Assembly: GCA_019096065.1 (NCBI GenBank)
Contig: JAGUCH010000002.1
Location: forward strand, 9,498,501 to 9,562,500
DNA: 64,000 bases
From: Paracyclopina nana
Taxonomy: Eukaryota; Arthropoda; Copepoda; Cyclopoida; Cyclopettidae
Reading direction: 5' to 3'
Positions within the stretch are counted from its first letter, which is position 1; every line of letters starts with the position of its first letter. Positions 30,855 through 43,579 of this stretch are shown here, piece after piece. The position numbers were made by a program, and so were the translations under genes. Below the pieces are notes generated by a model. That model did not search any database and had not been told where the DNA came from. It saw only the letters and a list, made by a program, of their open reading frames with translations.

Positions 30855-33800
30855 TCAAAAGTGGGATCGAGGCTCCTCGAGCCACTCGCGTTCGCGACTG
30901 AGGCCGTAGCCGTCTTCGACTACCGACCAAGTCTGAGCGCGACGGAAAAATGGGAGAGCCGCAGATCGACCATCCTCGCACATGATGCATCCAGAACAAA
31001 TGGACGTTGACAAACGGTGTGGGCGAAAAGGAAGAAGGGAAAAGGGAGGCGCGCGTAGCACTGAAACGAGCATTATCACCCCTCCATCCAATTCTGACTG
31101 AAAAGACGCTTTAACGAGAAATCACCCCCGAGCAAGCAAGTCCTCGTTACGGCGAACCAAGCCAGAAGGTAGCCCTTTTCCAATATTAAGCAAGCCTTGG
31201 ATAATGATAATGGTAGCCATGGCTTTTACCGTAATCAGTCTCCAAGGGGATTTTGATGCTGCTCACGATTGATCTGCGAGGGGTGGCCAAATCTCGCGGT
31301 GGAGGCAGCGGCGGCGGAACAGTAGAAGGCCGACTTTTGTCCTCGTTGAAGGCCACGCGGGTCTGGGTCGAAATTGTTCGCTTGTCAGGGCTTGACAAAA
31401 CTGATGAGGAGTCGACATCGTGGATACGAACCACGGGAAACATTTTGAAGGCTTGGCCTTCCATGAACGACTGCCGCCTAATCTCGATTTACCCTCGTTC
31501 CGACATTTCGACGACGGGACGGGAAGGAAAAAGGAAAAAACGGACAAGCTAGCGCTTCTTCTAAGTCTTGCGAGCTTTACATATGCTTCTTTTTTTCATT
31601 GTCCTCCCACTAACAAATCGCGAAAGTAGAAAGCCGCTCGGCGCAAATAGCACACGCATATATGGATGATGGATGTGTCCCCCTCGCTGCTGCTACCTCT
31701 CTTCTTTTCGAAAAAAGTAAGGCATCTAGGGATTCACCCTAATCGCTAGCTACTTTAACCCCCGGTGTACGTGGCTCCGCTATTGAATTATGGAAAAGTT
31801 GAGGTCGCTGCGCGAGGTGTTATCTGCTTATGCCAAACCAAATCCGCTTTCGGCATTCATTCCACCCCCCCGAACAATTCCTCTTTGCTACAATAATCGT
31901 GAAATGGCTAGAGTTTTTTTTATAGAGAGAAAAGTAGTAGTTTTGCCAAGATTTACGAGCCATACTTCTATTGTGGAACATTTGGCAAATGAGTTTAATA
32001 CCGCGGCGAGGTCGACTTATCTCCCCTTCAACTACGACGTTCCACGAGCCAGCCAGAGAACTCCCAAGGGACTCGTTGCCATATTCGAACCGCAGAAATG
32101 TTTGGAAGAAGCCAATGTGCCATAATTCGACGTTCAAGGAAACAACGATGAGGAGCAACCGGAGGAAAATAATGCTCAGCAATGGCCTTGAGGAACGCGC
32201 TTCTTCTACTTCAGCATTGAGCGGGAAATAAAGCCTATTCAGCGACAGTGTTACTACTAAAGTGTCCATTTTTCATCCTACGCGATTTGTGCGGATGGCG
32301 GGCCACATCATTTGAGTAAATTGTCAAGAAAAGAGCTTTCTACACTGAACTGACGACTTTGCACGCACACACAAATGCTGCTTTCAGTCGGGGGGAATCA
32401 ACTCAAAATTCGCTATTCGGAATTTTGGAATTTTGGTCAGCTTAACAATGTGCATGAGTGCAACTCCGGCGGGGACAACATGGCAAAAAAAATTAGGAAT
32501 TTCCAAGGTACTGAAATACTAGTTCACTTTAAAAGGCAAGCTCAACTGACCGCAGTCAGCAAGCTTCCCAGAAAAACAAATGAGTTATTGTAAGCGCGCC
32601 ATTCGAAACACACAATTAATTTATGACGTTGCAGCACAAAGTGACCCAATTTTGCTTGCTTCGAGAAAAAAAGAGAGGGAGGGGGGGAAAAGGAACATAA
32701 ATAGAAATTAGGATGCCTTACCCTCCTTGTAGACCCTAATTCGATTGACAACTGATTTTCGTCCTCGGGAAAACGTGAAATAACGAGTCCGGGACAGAGA
32801 AACCAAGGAACAACAACTGAAAACTGGTTTTTCACGAAAAACTAAGTGTTCGTAAACAACTAAGCAAAGTTACCAGACCGATTAGATGTGCGTGACATAC
32901 ATTTGGGCTTTTTGAGGAATGTTTTGATTGGTTTCGCAGCTTTTTTTTTGTATCGCCAATTCAAGTATAAACAAGAAACTAGTGATGGAACGAGTCGGAA
33001 AATTTGGGTTCGAGCGAGTTCCGAGTTGCTGAAACTTTTTCCGAGCGAGTTCGAGTTACCACTATTGGAAAACGAGCTCGGTCGAGTTGGCAATTTTCAA
33101 ATCCGAGTTACTTCGAGTTTCAAGCATTGCTTCAAAACCTGCAGTGTTAATTGGATTTTTATTATATTTTAGCAAGAACATTTTTGTAGCTACGGCTCGT
33201 TTGACTTTCGAGTTTGACAAAATTGCTTCCGAGTTTTCCGAGTTCTCCCAAAATATTTTTCAAGCGAGTTCGAGTTAAATGCTTATGTAGTACGAGTCGA
33301 GTTAACCTTTCGAGTTACCGAGTCGAGTTCAAACTCGTTCCATCACTACAAGAAACACAAACAAACTGAAAATTCGTGAACGATGAACCATGCGGCGAAC
33401 TGAGGAGAGTGATCAGACAGCCACGTGGCGAAAAATGCCCATTAATTGCCGTGGGAATAAGTTTCTTGGAACATGGAAAATTTTTGAAGGTAACCGATCA
33501 CTAATTGGAGAAATCTAGCGAGTTCAACTTTGGCACTTGGATTTTGATGAAAAATTTTAAAATTGGATCAAGGTAGGTTGGCTCACATCCTTGGCCTTGG
33601 GTGGATTAATCATAATACTTTTCAATTTCAGCCCGGATTTCCGAACCGGCCAAGCCACTACGATGTCTTGTTCAAAAATGATATTAAACCTTATTCTTCG
33701 CGGAAGATTCTACAATGTGAAAGCCTTGCAACCTCGCGCTTGAAGCAAAGAGCTTCTGCAGAGGCATTCTTCCACCAATGATGGCCGAACAATGATGGCT

Positions 33801-36800
33801 CGTTCGTGCATGCTGCTGCCTAAAAAAGTCATTCGTTTTCTTGGTCAACAATGGATATGTGCGTGAATGCGCTGCGCTCGTATAAGGTAGGTGCTCTTTG
33901 TATTTTTCTGAGTGGGAACAACTTCATTGATTTTCTTTGTTTAAAACTTTTTAGTTGAGGCTTAGAGCTCATGAGTGGCTTAGTCAAATTAAACACGAAC
34001 AGTTATAACTGTCCAAGTCGTCATGATTTCTCACATATCATACGATTTGCTTTCCCCTCTGCTTGGCAAATAAGGTATTCAAAAAGTGCTGCTCACTCTG
34101 ATTTTCTGCACGAAAAATTGCTGCCGGCTTCAGCCTCTTTCGGGTGTATCTCCAAAAACCAATTACAGCTAACGAAGAAATATGGCTTTCCCCTTCGTTC
34201 GAGGGTTAAAAATGATATTCGGTTTTCAATCAGTCGCAGCTCCATGGTAGCGCTTTTTTGCTGTAGCTGAAAACTGCTTCATTCATCCACTCAATATTGA
34301 GGCTTGACAATGGCAGCAGTTAATGCATTTCATTTGCAGTGCTCTCTTATGTTTTGGCTGCTCGCAGAAGAAGCTGGCGGCATTTCGAAAACATGGTGTG
34401 GTCGCGAACGCGGCCTTGATTTATGTGGTGCTTCTTTCATAGAAAACTTTGGTACTGGCACAGACAGTTATAGTATCTCGAACTCATCCCAAAGTTATGT
34501 TTGGTGAATGGCCAAGAAACGAAATGAACGGCGTCGTCGTCCAAAGAAATGCTAGCAGGAAAGCATCCGCTGGCAACATTTCTTTGTGGAGAACCAGCCT
34601 TAGTTTAATGAAAGAACCAGAGATCGACAAGCGAGTGGGAATTATTTGAATAGGCTGAATTAAAGTTGCTTGTTTGCCTACTTCCCCTTTTCTCGTCGTC
34701 AATAGTGTCTTGTGGTGGTGGCTGTGCGGAAAAGAAGGCCTCTCCACGCTCTCTAATAGCTGCCAAAGGCTACTATAGATGGCGCCCTAGTGGCAGTGCG
34801 CCAAGGAAGAGGCGCCACCTATCAATGGCGAAGATAGTCGATCATTGGCGTGCGACTGATGAAGCGAAGTTTGAAGGTCTCGCCGCCTCCTATCAAGCTT
34901 GCATGAAAAGTTGAGAAGTTGGCTCGGCCCATTTTCTCCATCTATTATTTCATCCATGACTGGTGATCCATCAAAGTGATCCCATCTGTTTGCGCGCGGT
35001 GATAATATCATCAAGGCCATTTAATCAGAGGGCCGCCGCCAATACTCGGGCCTAATGCGGTTAGTACGTAAAAAGAAAGCACCGCAAACAACCTTGGGAG
35101 GAAGAAGTAATTTTGGAGAGAAGGGGTATCCAACCAAAAAACTATTCAGACGCCACATCCTTTGATTGTAGGCATGCATAATTGTGCAGAGTATTGGTAG
35201 TCAGCTCATTAGGGGCCTTATGGCGTTATAATGCACAAAAGACGACCGACTCTGACCAAGATGGCATGCTTGTGATGTAGTTATGCCTTAGCTAGGTAGC
35301 GTATGGCGTCTCATAGTCGTCCTTGCCAACATCGGACGCATTATTAAAAGGGCCGTCGTCGTTGCCATTGGGCAGCCTTTTCTATATTGAGCATGGCTCT
35401 CATGCCTATCGGCCCCAAGAGAAATTCGTGAAATGGAGACTGCAGACGTAATCTATGTTGTAGCTAAGGCGGCAAAACACTAGATCCGGTTACCAATATA
35501 ACTCGTCGTTGTAGTATTTTTCCCTTTTCACCACCAAATTCACATCATTGTTTCTTGGTAACTAATTACCAGTGTGCGGTTTTAATTGCTACAGCGCTAG
35601 GCCTTGAAGTGGCTTCTGCGGCCAGGCCAGGTGAGCCTTTGTTTGCTACCATGCAGGAGGCGCACGATATAAACCATAAATTTGAGCCCGCGGACACATT
35701 CATGATTCCCTCCCATTTCCAACTTCTTAGCGAGATAAGTAGAAGCCTGGGCTTACAAAAAGGAGCGAAGTAGTATAAGGAGAAGAGGAGGAGACGAGGG
35801 GTTTTGGAAAGCAATATTTTCAGGCCTCTTCAATTTATATTCGGCAAGCTTTCGCCGCGCGATCTTTGCGCACCGTTGTGCCATAATATACTATTCGAAA
35901 TTTCTAATGTTGTGTATAACTCACTTAAAGCCATAGGACCGGAGGATACCCTCCGAGTCTCGAGGTCTCTTCTGGTCGTGCTCACGACTGTCATGATTGG
36001 TGACAGGCTGCACTCGGATGAGATTAGTTCTTGGTCACCGGTCCGTGAAAAAGAAGTGGCAATCAATTCGAGAATACCGCAGTAGTAGTTGCGATGCTGG
36101 CTACGAAGGACAGCTGCCCGCCACGTTCACTGCTGCTCCACGACGACCACCTCGTCACCTTCATTTGGAGGCAGAAGTTGCGATGATCGCCAAAATTCGA
36201 CTGAGAGATGCAAAAGGAAGCGGAAAATCTCTCTGCTGCCACCTCAGGAGCCTCCGCGTTCGGTTGAGGCCGCGCGGCTGCTGTCTCCTTTTGTTCTCGG
36301 CCGACATCGTCCTTCTTGGCGACTTCCTCGCTTGATGCGAACCAGCTTTGACGGCTATTCGTCCGTTTGCTACTCACCACTATTCAATAAGCCATAAATC
36401 AAATCTGCCTCTAAGCATACACATGGTGCATTGCTTGCGTTCCTGTCCACAGCGACTAAGAAAGGCTTTTGCGGCTAATTGAAAAATATCTCGTATTCAC
36501 ATTGAGGTCACGCGCCGCTGAATAAATATTGATGCAATGCCGCGCGCTGCAGCTGGGCGCTAGTAGAAGGGCTCGGATTTTTCTTTGTATAGTCGTAGTA
36601 CAGGCGTTTTGCATAGCCTTGCAAAGACTTGGCTGGAGCCACCAATTGAAAAAAGAATGTATAGAAGTTTGAGGCCTCTCTCTCCACCACTTCGCCTGCT
36701 CATAGTATGTATGGTGAAAATGAAATTATATTATTGCTGAGCGGTGCTCACAAAATAGGTGAATGCATTTTCATCCAAACTTCGTTCGACTTGAAGCCGT

Positions 36801-39800
36801 TTTCTATTTCTTTTCTTTGTCTGTCTTTGAAACTTTCTCGCAAAGAAGCTTGGAAAGCCAGCTAGCAGCGGCTACACGAGGATAATTGCGGCATATCATG
36901 TTGGAATCCACCCACCCCCAGCCTGATTATTAGCAAGGTATGGTGTCAATTAACCCCCTGACTGATGCAAACATTTCTGCTCTCGGGAGGCTGATCATCT
37001 CCCAGATTTTCTCCTTATTAGCATTATATGGCGACGGAGAATGGGTGGGAAAAAGTGGCGAAAAATCCTCGGCAGAATTAATGAGGAGATTGAGATTTCT
37101 CCTGCTCTCCGTTGTAGAAAAGTTGTGATGATACTTGACACGATGTCCGTTCGCCATTAGGGAACATCAAATTGGCACTCTACCTGTGTCATCTAGAATA
37201 ACCGCGAGCACACAAATTAGGGCGTCCACATGTTCATCGCAGTTTTAATTAATTTCATTTTCCGCGAAAACGCACGTCGTTAAAAATTACGCAAGAAATA
37301 AGTTGTGGCAAAATGAATTCAATTGGCGAATCTGTCCGAATCCTGGTATCGGTGCTTTTCAAGAGAGACGAAGAACATAGGATTTTCTTCCGCGATCTTC
37401 TGCATGGGCCATTCCGGCTTTTTCTCGGGGTTGTTGGCGAAAGAGGTTTGAAGAGGCATCTGAGGAACTCATTCGAAGCCGAATTGGGGACTGATGCTGA
37501 GCAAATTGACGGGCATCGGAGGTTTTTTTTCAATGTACACCCAAAATTTTGGCTGGACTAGGCAAAATATGTTACTCCTATGAATTCGGAAGAGTTCATG
37601 CATGTCGATCATCTGAGCTAGTTTCCATCTGGCTATAAAGTGGCGTTCCGTCGAGAGCCAATTCGTGTCATTATTTGTATACGGGAATCTTGTTGCGAGG
37701 AAATCGCGGGGAACCAAATGCCATCTTGTAAGTTAATGGCATTGGACCTGATAAGGACGAGAGCACGCCGTGTTCTTCAAGGAAAGTGGTAAAGTAGCCA
37801 TTTTTGCCAATTTTTTGGGCATCCATAACTTTTGATTGGAATCGAAATAAATTGTTCTTTAATGGCGAGGTCAATCAGGCCCCATTTAATGATTATTCAT
37901 CAAAATTGGCTGCTGAAGTTTGCAGAATTGGGAGCTCTGAATGTCAGTTTTTAGCTTACGGCCTATTAGGGCCCTATGAAAATGGCCTCGTGCGATTTCG
38001 CGAGTTTTTTCACCGTGCGCGGCTAGAAGGCATTTTGAGCTACGGTGGGGTGTCATTATTTGCATACGGGACTCTTGTTGCATGGAAATCACGGTGAACT
38101 AAATGCCTTCTTGGAAGTAAATGACATTGGACCTGATAAGGACGAAAGCACACTGCACATAACTTCGGCATATAACGTTTATTCCGCCGGTTCCAATCCG
38201 GACGGGCCGTCTATTTCTATTGAGGGAGAATACCTCCATACTATGGGTCTGGCGATACCAAAAATACTCTATGGATTCAGCCGAGTTGCGAACCTGCCAA
38301 TACGGTACAGCTTTACCAACCTCAATTGCGACATAGTATCCAACTGGTTGCAACGAGGACAGCCTGATTGGATAACGAAGATGCCAGAATCCAATTTAGC
38401 GCTTATTTATGACTATTTTAGAACGGCTGATGGAGGAGTTGTCGAATTGGCCACACTATATAGCATCGAAGCCGAGAATCCTCACTTGTCTCAATCAGGG
38501 CTATCTCTAACGAGCAATCCTGACGGAACTAAGTCATATTTAATCACGAAACTAAATTAAGCTTTTTCGTCCTCACCTAGTTGGCGCTGCAGTTGCGCTA
38601 GAACATTAAAAAATGCGGGAAATTCAAACTGCAAATCTGGCTTAACTTGTGCGCCGGCGAGTACTCCTTTCACATGCCCACAAGCGCTACCAGACAAATC
38701 CAAAATAAAATTAGCCCATCACAATTACTGGCTTTTTAAAAGAGATTTTGGCATTAAATATGATTTCCACTGCAAAAACTATAATGAAAATCCACAGATC
38801 TACCTTAAAATTTCGTCTTGAAGCTTACCACAGCATAGTCACTCGATTAGTAACAGTACAGCTGCCGTAAGAGCTCACCTTATTAGTATAGATCATCTTG
38901 GTCTCAATAAATATTTGCTCCATTATGCTAACAAAATCAAGATGGTCTTTAGTATTAGGTGAGCTCGTGTCACAGACTCGCAGCTTTACTATAGCACTGC
39001 GTCTGACTATGCTGTGGTAAGCTTCTAGACGTTTTAATAGAGTACTGTGGATTATGCATCTTCACATTTAAGAATTTAGCCAGATATTGGCTCAAAATGC
39101 CAAATGGGCTTCGAGTTGGATTTTTTTCTGAACATATCTGGTAGCTCAACAGAGAAAGCGTAAGATTAGCCGGCTTGCCAAGAATTTCACGCACAAAATC
39201 GCACCCTCGCGCTATGAAGTAAATTACATGAGCGCCCCCTTCATTTAGACGAAAAACTAAAATAGATTGAGTGATTTTAAGTTACTTTTTTCCGTCAACA
39301 TTTGCCAAACGATATGGGGCTGAACAAAATATCATTTCCATTTTGACAAAAACAAAGGTGTGTCATCTTAGGAACAAAGGCTTCCTTCTATTTTGAAGGA
39401 GCGCACGATATGGCATCAGTAATGCCTCGCGTCTGGCAACTGTCCGACAGCAAAAGGTCGTTTTTTGGCCTTTGCCATCACTAAGTTAGCCACGCACACA
39501 CAAGAACTAGGCTTGGTGATGTTGATGATGTCGCACATTTTGTGGTCCTAGCTATCAACTGACCATCGCGGAGCTGCCTCCAAATGAAGACCGCTTTTGG
39601 TTATGCCCAAATTAGATCCCATCTTATCTGAAATTCGCATCGTCCTTGAAATTGTCTTCTTTGGGATTAAATGAACCAGAGATCACGCACTTGGCACTAA
39701 AAGGCCTCCCTTCTTCTTCTTCTGCGCAAAGTTTCCATGTCGACTCATCTAGCTAGCAGTTACAAAATTCACCTAGTTGGAGGCTAGCCAAACTGACTGC

Positions 39801-41014
39801 TTTGCTGATATGCCTACTTCGACCATTATCGTGACATTTCCGCGAAAAAGAACCCAAAGCTAGGTCGACACTAATAGTGACTAAAAAAGAGGGGAAATGA
39901 TGCGGGGCTCTTTCTCACACCACTTTTATCCGGGATACTCCACATAACAACATGCACCGGAATAGCCGCGCGTACGTTGTAAAAGCTCCTTCGAGCTTGG
40001 CAAGAAATACTCTACACTTATTTTGCAAGTAGCTTTGTGTTATTGCTATACAGCATATCTCCTTCTTACCCGGTCATTTTTACTGCTGCTGCAAATGCAA
40101 GGCCAAACTTAGACGAAATTAGTCATAACATGACTTTAGGAGCCCTCGGCTTGCGGTAAAAATCTCATTACTGCTACAACTTCTAATACTTTTTAGGAGC
40201 CACTGTCCTTCATAGCTATGCTGGTACAAACAGCCAACATGCTACTACCATTCGAACGTCTATTTTCGGCTAGAGATGATGCAAATACATTCTACACACC
40301 ATTTCTAAAGGGGGCAAATAGGAGGAATGGGCCTTGCTTATTTGTCATTTTTAGAAATTCTCCTCTCAAAAAGTTTGGTCCTCCTGAAAGGCTTTTTTCA
40401 TCCGCGCCATCTTTGAAAAACTTTTGAAGCTCAGAATACCACTTTAAAAGCAGCCGCTTATAATGCATCACCAAGCAGTCTTATCAGCAATGGCAGCGCA
40501 ATTCGCCTTAAACCGCTCTACTAAGGCCATTAGTTCCCGATCGTTGGTCAAGCTCGTACGTATAAGTATTTGGTGTACTGCTACGTTTGTTATTGCCCAA
40601 ATGCCAACTTTTCTGCTTACCTCCAATCACCGGTATTGGAGTGCGGCTGACCTTGTCGCTGTTGTCTATGAGGGGTGAGCGTAGGCCATTGTTGCCCCTG
40701 TCATCGAAGATAGGGCTCAGCTTTGTTGCCGGCAATTTCGAGGCCGATGGTGTCGTTGATACCATCATATTGTGCATGTACTGCGATGAAGTCTGCTGCT
40801 GAGCCAAAGATGATGGAACTATGAACACGGGAGATAGCGTGGGCCCGGCCGCGGTTGCGGGTGGGGCCGAGGGCGGGCCGCCCGCGTGCAAAATGATCCT
40901 CTCGAGGCCTGAGCCGTACACCCCGCCGGTTATTATGATGTTTCCCGCCTCCAGAGGATTGGCTAGCAAATTGGGCGGGGGCGCTCCCGCTGGGCTAGCA
41001 GGCTGCGATGCCAT
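30855..41014 (-). CDS. Tentative four-exon gene of unknown function
   Basis: Minus-strand exons that could join in phase are 41014-40621, 36379-36151, 31477-31230 and 31060-30855 (358 residues). Exon 1 has a good start and a strong donor (GGAG|GTAAGC) and is rich in proline, alanine and serine (APPPNLLANPLEAGNIIITG). Exon 3 reads as convincing coding sequence (EGQAFKMFPVVRIHDVD, then PPPLPPPRDLATPRRS) and joins to exon 4, which ends at TGA 30855, with good sites. Exon 2 rests on a weak acceptor (TGAATAG) and a weak donor (GTGGTC), so the link from exon 1 to exon 3 is uncertain and these may be two genes. No domain is recognised; the whole looks disordered with basic-serine phospho-sites (RRQSF, PRRSI). 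Confidence 0.35.
31790..32191 (+). pseudogene. Decayed coding frame of unknown origin
   Basis: A frame from ATG 31790 reads MEKLRSLREVLSAYAKPNPL and stays protein-like to a TAA at 32123. The same frame continues for 21 residues (FDVQGNNDEEQPEENN) to TGA at 32189. The acidic-glutamine tail in the same frame suggests one coding sequence broken by the TAA. No family is recognised. It lies in what would be intron 2 of the tentative minus-strand gene. Confidence 0.3.
32192..32979. other. No feature recognised
   Basis: AT-rich sequence without a convincing frame, RNA gene or repeat. Confidence 0.4.
32980..33348. mobile_element. hAT-type MITE with 8-bp target duplication
   Basis: The 369-bp element starts TAGTGATGGAACGAGT and ends with the inverse, ACTCGTTCCATCACTA. 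It is flanked by the exact 8-bp repeat CAAGAAAC at 32972-32979 and 33349-33356. An 8-bp duplication and TAGTGATG-type ends are typical of the hAT superfamily. The interior is mainly degenerate CGAGTT(C/A) repeats with no coding frame, so it must be mobilised by another element's transposase. Confidence 0.9.
33357..35576. other. No gene recognised
   Basis: About 2.2 kb with only short frames of poor coding character on both strands, and no clear repeat. Confidence 0.4.
35577..35773 (+). other. Possible terminal exon of a small secreted protein
   Basis: After the acceptor-like TTACCAG, a frame encodes CAVLIATALGLEVASA, which resembles a signal peptide core, then ARPGEPLFATMQEAHD and about 35 more residues ending LGLQKGAK at TAG 35771. 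Codon use looks coding. No ATG lies in frame, so an upstream exon would be needed, and none was found. It could be a chance frame. Confidence 0.25.
37313..38560 (+). pseudogene. Uncharacterised locus, broken frames with internal duplication
   Basis: Three protein-like stretches lie in series on the plus strand: 37313-37561 (82 residues, from ATG), 37804-38097, and 38051-38560, which ends NPDGTKSYLITKLN. The last has steady coding character over 165 residues. The second and third overlap in different frames, as after a frameshift. About 100 bases at 37668-37770 recur at 38050-38150 (reading CHYLYTG.LLRGN and CHYLHTG.LLHGN, then GPDKDEST), with a stop in the first copy. No family is recognised. 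It may be a decayed gene, or a gene with introns I cannot place. Confidence 0.4.
38820..39250. repeat. Divergent copy of the repeat family seen at 50.0 and 51.5 kb
   Basis: Bases 38880-38962 form an imperfect inverted repeat (GAGCTCACCTTATTAG against its inverse). The following sequence (TTTACTATAGCAC, CTGTGGTAAGCTTC, CGCTATGAAGTAA) lines up with the elements at 49870-50185 and 51455-51825. Confidence 0.55.
39251..40620. other. No gene recognised
   Basis: Intron or intergenic sequence, depending on whether the tentative gene at 30855-41014 is real. No convincing exon or repeat. Confidence 0.4.
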
Positions 41015-42243
41015 GCTTAAAAAGCACTTTTGGAGCTCTCTTTCTTGGTGCGTACTAATAGGCGGACATCATTATTGTCTTTAGTGGCAAAGCGTTGCAG
41101 ACTGACTACTCTCAATGCGGTTGGTAGTTGTAGCAATGCTCGCGACCACGCACCGAAGAAAGGTGCGCACCTTGTTTCTGTACTGACTGCCAGGTTGGTG
41201 GACGATGACGGCCTTCGTGGCCTTGGCCATAAAGCCTACTACCAACCTACTGCTTCTATTGCACCGTCACTTGGCTCTTGTCAGATTATGAAACAATGCG
41301 CAAAACCACACTTGCTGATAACAAAGCAAAGGGGCCCGATACCTGAGCGGGGCCTTCCTCGACCGCAATTCACGAACGTAACGTATGTAGCTTAACCACT
41401 TTTCGTGACAAACATGCAGCGTAGAGAAAATGCGATGGGATACGACCGACCACCAATACCATACCATCTTTCTATCTTTTTGTGCCCCATCTCGCCATTA
41501 AACGTAAAATATAATACCGCTCATAAATTTTTTGGGGGGCAACTTCTCGTCGTTCGGCAAATGGAAAATTGGTCCAGATTGACATTGCAGTGGGACAAGG
41601 CCATCACAATGGTCTTTGTCGGTTTTGCGGGCTGTCGTGACAAATATCCTCTTTGATTTGTGTGCGACACCTCACCGTAGTCGTCACCGTTTTTTCGGCT
41701 ATTTTTCGCCTAACTCGTTGGAAGATTGGAAGAAGCAACTCGCGCAGTAGAGTGGAAAATATAGCAGTTGTATTTCGCAGCTAGCGTCTGAAGTAATTTG
41801 AAAATAGAAATTGCAGTTACTATTTTGCAGTGGGTGTAATGCATGGTCTTATTTGAGTATTGCATGGTAATGGCATTTTTTGCATGCTGGTAGCAGCAAC
41901 ATGTCTTCCAGAAGCAAGTGTAGCTTTTTTTTTCAAGAAGAAAAACGCGAACGCATATTCTTGGATATGCTCAAAAAAGTGGGGAAAACATCCCAGCAAG
42001 AAGCGGTGTGCATTTTTCAAACGACGACTGAAGGGAGGAAATTACAATGATGATGGGCGTGTCATGTGCAAGAAGCAGTGGCATATAGTAGTGCTGCTTC
42101 TCTTTTTAGGCCCATCTTTGCGTGAAGCGAAATGTGAGGATCAGGGAATTGCGAAATTAAAGGAGGAGGATTACTCGGCTACTTGAGATTCAGCATCATC
42201 GCATTCAGCTGGAACCATGTCAGCAGATTTGTTGCCATCACGC
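41015..42243. other. No gene recognised
   Basis: About 1.2 kb between the start of the tentative 41-kb gene and the end of the 42.2-kb gene. Short frames only. Confidence 0.4.
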
Positions 42244-43579
42244 TCAGTTCTCGATCTCCTTAGATTTGTCAGATTCGCCGGAATTGCCTGTTAAAATCTT
42301 CTTTGGGGGCCTGTCGATGCGCTCCTCTTCGTCGATGGCTGCCATCTCCTGCTCGATACACTTTATGGACTCGTCGAGTAATACCTTCGCAGCAATCTGA
42401 AACAACACGCAATCCAATTGTGATTACTTCTGTACGTACCTCCAACCTACTAGCTTCTGCGTACTAATGCTGCACTCCTAATTACTCTGCTGCTTTGTAA
42501 TATTAATTAAAAAGCATTGATTAACGCTCATGTGATTGCAACATGGCTCCCTCAGGAGGTAATACAACGGGCCCAATGTGCCTCATGTTATATGAATCGA
42601 GGCCTTTTTAGTATTATTGCTTCCTTAGCGTAGTCAGCCAGCCGCCTATAGAATATCGGAGCATGTTTTGCATGTGCACCTGACATATGATTTGCTCTTG
42701 CAGCTTCCTGATGGCATAGTTCTCCATCAGTGATCCCCGCTGCATGTAACGGTTGGTGTGGAACAGAAGCTCGGCCCACTTGTGGTTCACCAGAGACTGT
42801 CCGGTCTCGCAGTTGAGCGGATGCATGTAGTTCTCCCTCAGGATGTTCAACATGTGCGAATCGACGCTCTTCTTCTTCGAGTATTCACGCTCCAGCTCCT
42901 CGATCTCCCTCTTCTTCAACTTGCGCGATTGGTCCCACAAAGCCTCCCACACGATGTCTTCGGTCGCTATGTAAACAGCATCCGTCACCACGTGGTCCTC
43001 CAGCCACGAGAAGACCGCTGCATCCTCCTTGTTCTTGGCCAGGGACTCCTGATGCATCAACAAACGTCTCACAGATTAATGTTTACCTTCCCACTTTGTC
43101 CTATACTCACAGCCATTGTGCCAGAGACAATGCCAGCGACCTCCATGTGAATGCAATCCTTGATCAGCTCGTTGAGGGCTGAGTTGCGAAATTTGTCATT
43201 AGACTCCCACATGTCCGAAACCGTTTGCACCTTTCCGCCAATGCTGCCTGCAGACCCATTGCTTGATCCTGACCAGGGTGGGCGACCATCCGGGACCTTA
43301 AACCTACATTGATTGGTTTCTTTAAAGGGGAGTGGCATTTGGGCTTCATTGTGAAGGAGCTTACACGACATTTTGAGTGATGTAGTAAGGCTCGGGGTGA
43401 ACGGAGCCGTCCTTGAGGATGGGCAATAATGTGTGCAGAGGCTGGTTGGCAATCTCTGGCACTTTATTGTGGTAGTTGCCTCTTAGGGACGCCGATGGCA
43501 CCCCATTTCGATTGGAGTCAACGTCCAAACTGGGCAAGTGAGGAGGAGTTCCCGTCGGTGATCTTAGAGATGTAGGCAT
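42244..43579 (-). CDS. Unidentified 309-residue protein, mostly helical
   Basis: Four minus-strand exons, 43579-43365, 43303-43111, 43048-42680 and 42396-42244, join in phase with good sites (GTAAGC, GTGAGT, GTGCAC; acceptors TGTAG, CATCAG, TTTCAG). The first 70 residues are proline and asparagine rich (RSPTGTPPHLPSLDVDS, SLRGNYHNK). Next comes LHTLLPILKDGSVHPEPYY, then a long helical part with charged heptads (KLKKREIEELEREYSKKK), and an acidic-basic tail ending KSKEIEN. There is no signal peptide or membrane helix, so it is probably cytosolic or ciliary/nuclear. I do not recognise the family. The gene is divergent from NTMT1, 503 bases away. Confidence 0.75.
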
